Shown here piece by piece: positions 50,401-57,586 of a stretch of 64,000 nucleotides of DNA. A program made the translations under genes and the position numbers. A model generated the notes under the pieces. That model was not told where the DNA came from, did not search any database, and was given only the letters and a program-made list of their open reading frames with translations. The stretch's first letter is position 1. Every line of letters begins with the position of its first letter. This stretch comes from CAVDHB01 sp963608705 (GTDB taxonomy: Bacteria > Bacteroidota > Bacteroidia > Bacteroidales > Bacteroidaceae), in the NCBI GenBank assembly GCA_963608705.1, contig CAVDHB010000051.1, positions 3,637 to 67,636 on the forward strand, in the 5' to 3' direction.

Positions 50401-51846
50401 GGCGGTTTTGAGCATATTATGGTCTCCGGGAAAGGTTCCGAACACTTCGTCTACTTTCTTGCGGTTTTCCGCTTTCAAGGATTTTGCAGTCCACTGGTCA
50501 TATTCTGCTTTGGTGACTAACTGCGGACGGCCAGTACGCATGAATCGGGCGGCATCTCCTGCGGCGAAAGCGTCAAAGAGAGAGCCGTATTGTTGTATCT
50601 GCGCCTCGAACTCTTTTTCGGTGGCAGGTAGTCCGTTCACGTTGTATCCTTTGCCCTGCATTTCTTTCAAGGTGTTATACAGAGACGGGATAACTTCCAT
50701 ACCGCTGGCCACCAAGTTGGCGTTGCCTGGTCCTTTGAAATAGACGATGGCCACTTTTTTCTGGGCATTGGCTTTGCTGCGTAGCGCAAGGTACTTGCCG
50801 ATGGTTTCCACATAGGTCTCCAACCGTTCGGGGACAGCGTAGGAATGAAGCAGTCCGTTCTTGTCTTTCCGCTGGGCGAAGAGTGCGGAAGTGCGGATGG
50901 CACCGTCAATCTCTGGCATGACAATACTCTGCGACATGAATCCGCCCATCATCCCCATTGGGTCTTTCTCCCAGTTTTCTGTCAGGTCATTGACTGTCAG
51001 AGGGTCAAACAGCAAGGTGTTGTTTTTCTTCAGGAAGTCTACCATGTCATCTCCCAGTCTGCCGTGCGCCATGTTCACAATAGCGTCGGGCTTGATTTGC
51101 TGTACGTAATCCAACAAATGAGTGAAAGAGGATACAGGGTACACATTGTAATTCGCTTTGGATAAGGCGAAAATCAAGTCCGTAGGGTCGGCCATGGCAC
51201 CCGTTACGACAATCTTCTTCGCACCGGGATGATACAGTCCGTTGGACTTCATGTATTGTTCATATTCCGCCACGGAGAGGAACTCTTTTTCATCTTCTTG
51301 CTCCCCGTCTTGTTCTTTCAACGGATAGAAAAGATAGTCGGAAGGTTTCTTCTGCGGTTTCTGCGGGTCTCCGGTGAAAATAATCTTTCCGTCCACATTC
51401 CTTCTTAAGAAGCTCAACAGGCTTCGGTAATTCTTCTTTCCTCCGTTCATCATCCATTCTTGCAGCAGGGCGATTTCGTCCGCCGCGAAGTTGTTGATGT
51501 TGTTGTCCGGGTTTGTGGCCATCGTGGTGTAGACCGGCTTACCGCTGTCTGCGGCTTTTTGGATAACGGCCCTTTGTTCGGCTGTAATCTTCAGTCCCAT
51601 GCCGTTGACAAATACAATGTCGTATTTGTCCAATGACTTGAGTTCTTCTGAAGAAATGGAATACAGCTTGATGAACGAGTTATGGTTCGCCTGCGAGAAT
51701 GCTTGCAGGGAGATGGGCTGGAAATTGACAAACGCAATGTATGTCTGGCTCAGCCACAAACTCCAGAAGCACCAAAGGGCGCAAAGCACGGCGATGCAGC
51801 CAATGCTTTTCCACACTCTTTTCTTCGTAAGTTTGATTTTCTTCAT
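47452..51846 (-). CDS. hmuS: CobN-like haem-processing protein (HmuS-like)
   Basis: A 1464-residue protein of the CobN/Mg-chelatase large-subunit family. It carries an N-terminal membrane helix (about 13-34) and a C-terminal one (about 1430-1452), so it is anchored at both ends, unlike cytoplasmic CobN. The conserved core motif HYGTHGSLEFTPQKQVALS is near residues 542-560. A Met/Lys-rich insert near 800-900 (MEKMMESMMNH, SGQSSGMMGGASG) is unusual. There is no cobalamin biosynthesis gene or CobS/CobT partner here; instead a haem receptor and HmuY precede it. HmuS proteins have been proposed to remove iron from haem; I take that from knowledge of the family, not from this sequence. Confidence 0.88.
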   Translation of the reverse strand: MKKIKLTKKRVWKSIGCIAVLCALWCFWSLWLSQTYIAFVNFQPISLQAFSQANHNSFIKLYSISSEELKSLDKYDIVFVNGMGLKITAEQRAVIQKAADSGKPVYTTMATNPDNNINNFAADEIALLQEWMMNGGKKNYRSLLSFLRRNVDGKIIFTGDPQKPQKKPSDYLFYPLKEQDGEQEDEKEFLSVAEYEQYMKSNGLYHPGAKKIVVTGAMADPTDLIFALSKANYNVYPVSSFTHLLDYVQQIKPDAIVNMAHGRLGDDMVDFLKKNNTLLFDPLTVNDLTENWEKDPMGMMGGFMSQSIVMPEIDGAIRTSALFAQRKDKNGLLHSYAVPERLETYVETIGKYLALRSKANAQKKVAIVYFKGPGNANLVASGMEVIPSLYNTLKEMQGKGYNVNGLPATEKEFEAQIQQYGSLFDAFAAGDAARFMRTGRPQLVTKAEYDQWTAKSLKAENRKKVDEVFGTFPGDHNMLKTADGKLAFPRLQYGNVVLLPQPLAGEGKDVFKITHGTDQVPPHSYIAPYLWVQYGFKADALIHYGTHGSLEFTPQKQVALSNNDWPDRLVGALPHFYLYTIDNVGEAMIAKRRSYAGLISYLTPPFHESELRSTYKALEDKLRAYSQKKGDKSTLSLEIKALTVKMGLNKDLSLNADLKKPYSEADIERIENYAEELSGEKITSTPYVMGVPYTPEEIRSSVFSMTTDPVAYSLFNLDRLRGKVSGDFDNHKMQFNTLYGAKAQKLVSSLYGNAASVDEAYISQVTGISLADIQKAHKITADLNAPKGMLAMMQAAAKKDKNGKKQKSGMEKMMESMMNHTSDIPEAKNNPVSKFMRYQMRKMLAKKDPTLMLQVAKKMGASPEALKKMEAGLKKQMKSGQSSGMMGGASGPSYSQKDIQLAKAVEEVETALKNVDNYRTLLYQSPSLELASFLNALNGGYTAPSPGGDVIANPNTIPTGRNLFAINAEETPTEDAWEKGKELAKNTIEEYRKRHKGQYPRKVSYTLWSGEFVQTGGATIAQVLYMLGVEPVRDRYGRVDDLKLIPSAELGRPRIDVVVQTSGQLRDLAASRLFLINRAVQMAAAASDDKFDNMVEDGVKESERYLIDKGISPKDAREMSQFRVFGGAGGNYGTGMQSMVEQGNTWKSDKQLADQYIQNMGAFYGDQDHWQQDLQQAFGAALTRTDVVIQPRQNNTWGALSLDHVYEFMGGASMAVRRITGKDPDAYFSDYRNRNDYRVQDSKEAIAVEARTKLFNPAYIKDALKNGASSTDNIAEMVRNTYGWNVTKPAAVDKEMWNEIYDVYVKDKYNLGISQRLAETNPGAMEELTATMMETARKGYWKATPQQLAEVAKVHTSFVAKFGPSGSSFEGANPDLQQYIAGKAAPSDAKAYKQGMSRMTEVSSSDAKGGKAMVMKKETTDTAEGNTQQKESVNGWIVLACGAVAVLLIAVLVIRKRRKNNSEE

Positions 51847-51865
51847 GAGGGTTGTTTATTTATGA

Positions 51866-54013
51866 TTAATTCTTTTTGAACAGCTGCTCTACATCGATGG
51901 AAAGTCCTGCGGAGAACACGGTGCCTGTGGTGTAAGGAGAGTTGAACTCATAGACCTTCGGCTTGTAGTTAAAGAGGTTTTCCACGCCTAACAATATTCT
52001 GAACGCACGGCAGACACGTTGGGTGAATGTCAGGTTCCAGAGGGTGTAGGGAGCGGAAGTAGTGGGCACATACGAGTCGTAGGTGTCAGAGATGGTGTTA
52101 TACTTCGCCCAGGAGAGGAATCTTCCTGTCAGCACTACATCGAACTCGTAGTTCTTCAGCACTTTGCCGTAATCGATACGGGTGGTGAATGAGTGAGGTC
52201 GTGTGGCGGAGGTCACAAGCTGTCCGTTGCGGGGAAACTCGTGGAAATAGGAGTAAGAGAACTTCGCTCCGATTCCGCAAGGATACTTGGCCGTGAATGT
52301 CACATCTGCTCCGGCCATGTTGGTGCCGTTGATGTTGCGATATACCATGGCTCCCTTTGTGTTCACTTCGTCGCTGGCGCCTTTGTCGAAGAGGGTGGTG
52401 ATTTGGTTATTCAGTATATTGTAATAGCCAGTGGCGGTCAGACTGTACCGGCTGCGGGTATACTCCGCAGACAGGGCGAAGCTGTGGCTGTGTTCTGATT
52501 CCAAGTCGGGATTGCCTAAGATGGAGAAGATGTTGGCCATGTTGAAGTCCATATACATTTCCTTCAATGTGGGTGCGCGAAATCCTCCAGAGTAAGAGCC
52601 TCTGAAATTAAAGTGTCCAGTCTTGTACATGGCGGCTACTTTGGGAGTGAGGTTCCATCCCGCTTTGGAGAAATAGTCTAATCGCAGGCCACCCACCACA
52701 TTCCAATGGTCGTTGATAGTCCAATCCGCTTGTGTGAACAAATCTGCGGTGTATTGTTGATAATGGTCTTTGCCAGAGACGAACTGATAAGACTTCAAGT
52801 AATCAATCATTCCGTCTCCTCCGCTTGTCCACGCCAAATTGTCGAAAGAGTGGGTGTAGAGGATTCTCACGGAGTTCTGCTGGTTCTTATAGTTCAGGAA
52901 GTCCTTGTCCGTCTGGGTGTAATAGTCACTCTTGTCGTATCGGTCGTAGGTATAGGCCACGTCGATGTAGTCTTTCTCTGTCAGATGTCCCACCAGACGA
53001 AGACCTCCGTTGAAATCACGGGCGCGGTCGTGTTTGTCCGCCCGTGTCTTCCGTTCATGGAAGTAATAGCCGGCTCTGCCTATGAGATTCAAATTGTCAT
53101 TGATTCGGTAGGTCAGCTTGTCCTTGAAGTTCCATTGACGGTTGCCGTAGACGGTGGTTCTCGTGCCGTCTTTGTCAAACACATCGTAGTTATTCAACCC
53201 ATCTGTCTGTACATCGAGCAAGTTGTTGAATCTGCCCTGGTTCAGCCCGAAAGAGCCTCCGTGACGCTGCTGGTTGTTTTTGGAGGAGAAATGAGTGTTC
53301 AGGTTTAATGACCAGGGTTCGGTGGCCTTTTTCGTGATAATGTTTATCACAGCTCCCACTGAGTTAGAGCCATACAGGGCGCAAGCCGCTCCTTTTACTA
53401 TTTCTATCCGCTCAATATTGCTGGTGTTCAGTCTGTTGAAATCCGTGTTGTCCAGAGTCTCTCCGGCAAGACGCTCTCCGTCTATCAAGAACAATACAGA
53501 CATTCCCCCTAACCCCTGCATAGTCAGCGAGACTTGCTGGTCCATAGCGAAGGAGAACTCCAGTCCGGGAAGCTCTGTGGTCAGTACGTCCCGTATGTTC
53601 GTGGCGTCAATCTTGCGGATGTCGTCTGCGGTGATGATTTGGGTCACTACGGGCGTGTTGGCTAATACTTTGGGGGTTCTTGTACCTGTTACGGTTACGG
53701 AGTTCAGGTTTATCAAGTCTTCTTTCAGGAAGAAGTTTACCTGTTGGCCTCTGCGGACTTTCACTCTTTTAGTCTCCTTCGCATATCCCATAAGATAGGC
53801 GGTAATATCATAAGTTCCGTCGGGGAGGTTCAGCGAATATGTGCCGTCTTTGCCTGCTTGTGTGGCGTATTGGCTGTTCTCTACCTTGATATAGCCGAAA
53901 GACACAGGCTGTCCGTCATCTGTGGTAAGTTTTCCTTTTATCTCATGATCGGCTGCCCATGACTGTACCCCGCACAAGAGAGCGGTGGCGAATAAAAGTG
54001 GGTATTTCTTCAT
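51866..54013 (-). CDS. hmuR: TonB-dependent haem receptor (HmuR-like)
   Basis: A 715-residue outer-membrane receptor: signal peptide 1-20, CarboxypepD_reg domain about 23-95, plug about 110-220 and a 22-strand barrel. The haem-receptor boxes are present: FRAP near 478-481 and NPDL near 501-504. In typical haem receptors a His ligand lies between these boxes; here the segment TLKEMYMDFNMANIFSILG has none, though it has Met and Tyr. The gene starts with a 4-bp overlap of hmuY. Ligand haem or a related porphyrin is inferred from the operon; the missing His is a real oddity. Confidence 0.9.
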   Translation of the reverse strand: MKKYPLLFATALLCGVQSWAADHEIKGKLTTDDGQPVSFGYIKVENSQYATQAGKDGTYSLNLPDGTYDITAYLMGYAKETKRVKVRRGQQVNFFLKEDLINLNSVTVTGTRTPKVLANTPVVTQIITADDIRKIDATNIRDVLTTELPGLEFSFAMDQQVSLTMQGLGGMSVLFLIDGERLAGETLDNTDFNRLNTSNIERIEIVKGAACALYGSNSVGAVINIITKKATEPWSLNLNTHFSSKNNQQRHGGSFGLNQGRFNNLLDVQTDGLNNYDVFDKDGTRTTVYGNRQWNFKDKLTYRINDNLNLIGRAGYYFHERKTRADKHDRARDFNGGLRLVGHLTEKDYIDVAYTYDRYDKSDYYTQTDKDFLNYKNQQNSVRILYTHSFDNLAWTSGGDGMIDYLKSYQFVSGKDHYQQYTADLFTQADWTINDHWNVVGGLRLDYFSKAGWNLTPKVAAMYKTGHFNFRGSYSGGFRAPTLKEMYMDFNMANIFSILGNPDLESEHSHSFALSAEYTRSRYSLTATGYYNILNNQITTLFDKGASDEVNTKGAMVYRNINGTNMAGADVTFTAKYPCGIGAKFSYSYFHEFPRNGQLVTSATRPHSFTTRIDYGKVLKNYEFDVVLTGRFLSWAKYNTISDTYDSYVPTTSAPYTLWNLTFTQRVCRAFRILLGVENLFNYKPKVYEFNSPYTTGTVFSAGLSIDVEQLFKKN

Positions 54014-54657
54014 GGCTTTATGGTCAAAGGATATTCGTATTTAAAAGAGATATAGCCTTTCTTGTCATAATCGTTCGGATTGGAAAAGCCTGTAAACTGG
54101 ATGGCCGCATATTGCCCGTCCTTGTCTTTCAATATATACACCTTGTTAGAGGGGGTGTATATCGGAGGCATGGAGCTGGTGTCGATAGTCAGCCATTTTC
54201 CCAACACCTTGTTGAAGCTGTGGTCAGCATATTCGATTTTCCCGTCCATCATGCCAGACATATCGATGGTAATCTTTCCTGGTTCGTCGGCTGTGAACTC
54301 TTCGGCGGAAGGCATTTGGTAGGTGCCGTTTCCAGCGTCTTCCACGAATTTATCCAAATCGGTATAAGTGGTCTCATAAGCGGATCCGCCGTTGGTGATG
54401 CAGTCATAGCGGTGCAAGGCCATTGTCCACTCTGGGGGAATATCCTTGGTGTTCTGATAGTCTAATGACTTTTTTGATTTGTCCTTGAAATTCAGGTAGA
54501 CTATCTGCTTGTAGTCCTGTGCGTCTACATACTGGAATGCGCCGTCTGTCTCCGTCCCCATTTCCGAGGGGTCATCATAGATATTATCACAAGACAGGGA
54601 CGACATCATCGTCCCTGCCATTATTGATAAAGCTATGGTTTTCGATAGCTTGTTCAT
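54010..54657 (-). CDS. hmuY: HmuY-family haem-binding lipoprotein
   Basis: A 215-residue lipoprotein: signal peptide with lipobox SLSCDN (Cys23), then a beta-rich HmuY domain (KQIVYLNFKDKSKKSLDY, WTMALHRYDCITNGGSAYET, YILKDKDGQYAAIQFTGF). HmuY captures haem at the surface and hands it to HmuR, whose gene overlaps by 4 bp. The only His residues are in ALHRYD and YADHSF; several Met lie in the region of the ligand loops (YQMPSAE, DTSSMPP), so Met ligation, as reported for other non-Porphyromonas homologues, is possible. Ligand assignment is inference. Confidence 0.9.
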   Translation of the reverse strand: MNKLSKTIALSIMAGTMMSSLSCDNIYDDPSEMGTETDGAFQYVDAQDYKQIVYLNFKDKSKKSLDYQNTKDIPPEWTMALHRYDCITNGGSAYETTYTDLDKFVEDAGNGTYQMPSAEEFTADEPGKITIDMSGMMDGKIEYADHSFNKVLGKWLTIDTSSMPPIYTPSNKVYILKDKDGQYAAIQFTGFSNPNDYDKKGYISFKYEYPLTIKP

Positions 54658-54675
54658 ATCTTGGAATATCTGTGA

Positions 54676-55530
54676 TTACTTGCTTTGGAATGAATAGTCA
54701 ATGGCAAAAGGCATCGCACCAGGTTTGATGGAGTAGTCGATTTTGGCTTGACCGTTCGTGATGGTACCGTTCAGTTTCACTTTCAACGCCATCTGTTTTC
54801 CATTTACCTCCACTCCCACTTCAGTCTCGTCCAGACTTAAGGTGAATGTCTTTCGGTCGTCAGATGTTACCTTGACACCTTTTAATTCTACTGCCGGAAG
54901 TTTCATAGAACCCATGCCTGATTCTGGTAAAGTAACCGTAGCTGTACCGTCTTCTGCTAATGCGATGGAAATAGGTTGTTCAGTCGAGGTACCTTGTGAC
55001 TGGCCGCCAACTTTCATCTCAATGTCTCCTTCGTATTTTCCCGCGATTAATCCAGCCGATGGAGCATCTCCGTTTTGTACTGTGATAGTGAGGCCTCCCA
55101 TGACAGCTGGCAGAGAGAATTGGAAGTTGTATGTCTTCTTGTCCGCACTCAGCGTGCCGGTCATTTCGCTGTCGTATTCTTTGTTGTTTCCACCCATTCC
55201 CATGAGGGACTTGCCACTACCCTTCAATTGATAGCCGCTTCCGTTTGCGACAACTGTGGCGGATTCGATGGTGGTTGTGCCCCATGATTCAGACTTATAG
55301 ACCACTTTCACCGTTTTTGCGTCTTCATTGGCTGTTATTGTGATGGTTTCCGCCTGTGAATAACTGCCTGTCGGAGCATAAGAGAATGTTCCCTTCGCCC
55401 ATCCCGTATAGGTTCCTGCTACCTGTTGAATTGGATTATCCTTCGGTTCATCGTCATTACTACATGAAGTAGTGAAGCACAATGTCATCATCATGAGTGT
55501 GAAACCCACTAATTTTTGTAATGCTTTCAT
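54676..55530 (-). CDS. Calycin-like lipoprotein, first gene of the hmu operon
   Basis: A 284-residue lipoprotein: lipobox FTTSCSN (Cys23), then two similar beta-sheet halves (about 38-150 and 155-284), each opening with a VAGTYTGWAKG or IAGKYEGDIEM strand, as in calycin-like domain proteins of Bacteroidetes. Calycin folds bind hydrophobic ligands. It is 18 bp upstream of hmuY and shares its promoter, so it probably assists haem or porphyrin capture. I cannot tell whether it binds haem directly; no obvious His pair is seen. Confidence 0.8.
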   Translation of the reverse strand: MKALQKLVGFTLMMMTLCFTTSCSNDDEPKDNPIQQVAGTYTGWAKGTFSYAPTGSYSQAETITITANEDAKTVKVVYKSESWGTTTIESATVVANGSGYQLKGSGKSLMGMGGNNKEYDSEMTGTLSADKKTYNFQFSLPAVMGGLTITVQNGDAPSAGLIAGKYEGDIEMKVGGQSQGTSTEQPISIALAEDGTATVTLPESGMGSMKLPAVELKGVKVTSDDRKTFTLSLDETEVGVEVNGKQMALKVKLNGTITNGQAKIDYSIKPGAMPFAIDYSFQSK

Positions 55531-55570
55531 CTTTTTTACCTGTTTAAGTATTTCATTAATTTTCTTGCTG

Positions 55571-55601
55571 CAAAGTTACGGCGGTTTCTAAGAGTGGACA
55601 A
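55571..55601 (-). promoter_or_regulatory. Promoter of the hmu operon
   Basis: On the minus strand TTG at 55601-55599 and TAACTTTG at 55578-55571 are 20 bp apart, a clear Bacteroidetes promoter, 41 bp before the calycin-like start. I see no obvious Fur box next to it. Confidence 0.65.
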
Positions 55602-55790
55602 TACTCTGAATTAGGTATAATAAAGTGGATTAAACAGCTAATGTTCATTAATAATAGGTATTGTTGCATGGGCATACAGAAACAAGACATATTAAAAGCC
55701 AAGAAAACATCCACAAGGCATCATAAAGCCCAGTAAACGAATATGTCCAATCTGTCACTCGAAATGTCTAACCATAAAGGACGCAAAAAC

Positions 55791-55860
55791 GCATAAGGCT
55801 TCGATGGCCAATGAAGCCTTATGCGATGGCTAACGAAGAAGGCTTCGATGGGGAATGAAG
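55791..55860. repeat. Inverted and direct repeats around GGCTTCGATGG
   Basis: A perfect 12-bp inverted repeat GCATAAGGCTTC/GAAGCCTTATGC (55791-55802 and 55813-55824) is followed by a second AAGGCTTCGATGGGGAATGAAGC at 55839 onward. The core resembles the cluster at 11478-11513. Confidence 0.6.
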
Positions 55861-55889
55861 CTATTTGCATGAAATAGGATAAAAAAACA

Positions 55890-55918
55890 GGCTGTATTCA
55901 GGAGTCCCGAATACAGCC
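55890..55918 (-). terminator. Terminator of the beta-helix lipoprotein gene
   Basis: A 10-bp stem GGCTGTATTC/GAATACAGCC with a 9-nt loop; the minus strand continues with a T7 run. It lies 40 bp after the gene's stop. Confidence 0.85.
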
Positions 55919-55958
55919 CGTGGGGTTGTGAGATGAAATGAATTAAGTTGTCTACTGA

Positions 55959-57545
55959 TTATTTGCCTTCACCGTAGGTATCGGAATAGGTGGCTTGTTG
56001 CGGGTCGAAGTTCGTCCATCCGTTCATCCATGTGTCGTTCGCTCCGCTGAAAGCACCGAGGTAATTGACTGTCTGGAATCCGTTAAGACCGGTGAAGTCC
56101 GCACCGCTTAGCAACATACTGCCTGCGTCAGGAGCGACATTCTTCAAAGCCCCGATATCAGTCAGTCTCAAGTCGCTTTGATTAGCAATGTACTTGTTGG
56201 ACTTTTCGGACTCAAACCATGTATGTGAGAAAGATGGTTTGCTCTTGTCCGCAGCTTGTGCTTTCCAATCCCACAGTACATCACTTCCGGCATCCACGGA
56301 CTTGTTCTTGTCTGAACCTTCGTTCGTCATATTGGCAAAGATGACATTTCTGATTTGAGCGGCGGCTTTTCCTGCTTCAGCCAGTGTGCGGGTGTTACCT
56401 TTCTCACCGTCTAAAATCAAGCCTACCGGCCATCCGTAGGCCACGGAGTTATAGACTTTCAACTGGCTGCTGCGGCGTATTTGCATGGCAGACTGGAACA
56501 GGCCGAGACTGGCTCCGTTCTTCGGGTCTTCTCCGTTACCGTTAATGTAGTCCTTGGTGTTTTGGAAGTTTGCGTCATTCGCTTTCGGTCCTACCAATGT
56601 CATGTTGCTGAACTGTACAGTCGTGTATGGAGTTGTTTCATCGCCGTTGGCGTTGTTGTCAGACTCGAAACTGTTGGACATGGAAGTGTCGGCAATCTTT
56701 GAGTCGCGGTAAGACAGGCCAAACTGCACGTGTCCGCTGAATCCGTTGTCTGTATCGAAGTCGTCGTCCCATGTCTTGTAGGCAATCAAGTGGTCGCAAT
56801 TCACAGTGCCTCCAAACCACTCGTAGGAATCATCGTTGGAGTAAGATACCTGTATGTGGTTAAGTTTAGTGCCTGCGCCTACAGAACCGAGTGTTAGTCC
56901 ATTGATTTCCTTGTCTTTCTGGAAGGGATAGCCCGCATATTCTATACGCACGTACTCAAATTCGCCGGAGTTGTCGTTGGCGTCTTTTCCTCCGTGTTTG
57001 GTTTTAGGGCCACCTTCAATCTGTTGTGCCATTACTCCGTTGTTGTTAGGAGCTTTACCACAGATAATCACACCGCCCCAGTCTCCAGGCTTGCGACTTC
57101 CGGCTTTCTGCTCGGAGGTAAACACGATAGGAGCATCCGCTGTGCCTTGTGCATGAATCTTGGCACCCGGCTCGATAATCAGGGCGGCTTTTGTTTCTTT
57201 GTCGCCACGGATGACCGTTCCCGGTTCAATGGTCAGTTCTGCGCCCGGACGTACATACACCCATCCTTTCAGTATATAAGTTCCCTTTTTGATGGTTTGT
57301 TTCCCTGTGAAGCAGAACTCTCCGTCTCCGTTTCCAATTTGTTGTCCGTTGTCAAAGAGGATGCTGTTGCTGTGCGCCAAGGCGGCATAGGCGGGATCGC
57401 TGTCTCCTGTACTGATGGTCGGTTGGTCGGGAGTGTTCACATCGGGTGTGTCGCTGTCTGAACATCCTGTCATCATCAGGGTCGTGCTTAAAAGCAGGCA
57501 ACCCATGCCTAACATCTTGGCAAATGTCATTTCGTTTCTTTTCAT
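55959..57545 (-). CDS. Beta-helix lipoprotein paired with a TonB receptor
   Basis: I start it at ATG 57545 (MKRNEMTFAKML), giving 528 residues; an earlier in-frame ATG at 57590 overlaps the receptor gene and lacks a reason. Lipobox TGCSDS places Cys near residue 28. After a Thr/Pro/Asp-rich linker comes a right-handed beta-helix-like domain (TILKGWVYVRPGAELTIEPG, AALIIEPGAKIHAQGT, then GEFEYVRIEYAG, TLGSVGAGTKLNHIQVSY). It follows the TonB receptor on the same transcript and ends in a strong terminator. The pair likely binds and imports one substrate, whose nature I cannot tell; a metal, phosphate source or glycan would all fit. Confidence 0.8.
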   Translation of the reverse strand: MKRNEMTFAKMLGMGCLLLSTTLMMTGCSDSDTPDVNTPDQPTISTGDSDPAYAALAHSNSILFDNGQQIGNGDGEFCFTGKQTIKKGTYILKGWVYVRPGAELTIEPGTVIRGDKETKAALIIEPGAKIHAQGTADAPIVFTSEQKAGSRKPGDWGGVIICGKAPNNNGVMAQQIEGGPKTKHGGKDANDNSGEFEYVRIEYAGYPFQKDKEINGLTLGSVGAGTKLNHIQVSYSNDDSYEWFGGTVNCDHLIAYKTWDDDFDTDNGFSGHVQFGLSYRDSKIADTSMSNSFESDNNANGDETTPYTTVQFSNMTLVGPKANDANFQNTKDYINGNGEDPKNGASLGLFQSAMQIRRSSQLKVYNSVAYGWPVGLILDGEKGNTRTLAEAGKAAAQIRNVIFANMTNEGSDKNKSVDAGSDVLWDWKAQAADKSKPSFSHTWFESEKSNKYIANQSDLRLTDIGALKNVAPDAGSMLLSGADFTGLNGFQTVNYLGAFSGANDTWMNGWTNFDPQQATYSDTYGEGK

Positions 57546-57586
57546 AATTAAATAGTTATAGTGTTTGTTTCTAATGTATTCTTTAC

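Larger units (their letters stand above)
55602..55958. other. Gene-free stretch upstream of the hmu operon
   Basis: No coding frame. It holds the 12-bp inverted repeat and its relatives (55791-55860) and the terminator of the beta-helix gene (55890-55918); the part from 55602 to 55790 shows nothing I can interpret. Confidence 0.6.

Noticed and set aside
47452..51846. Cobaltochelatase for cobalamin synthesis
   Set aside because: No cobalamin genes or CobS/CobT partners nearby; membrane anchors and haem-operon context favour HmuS.
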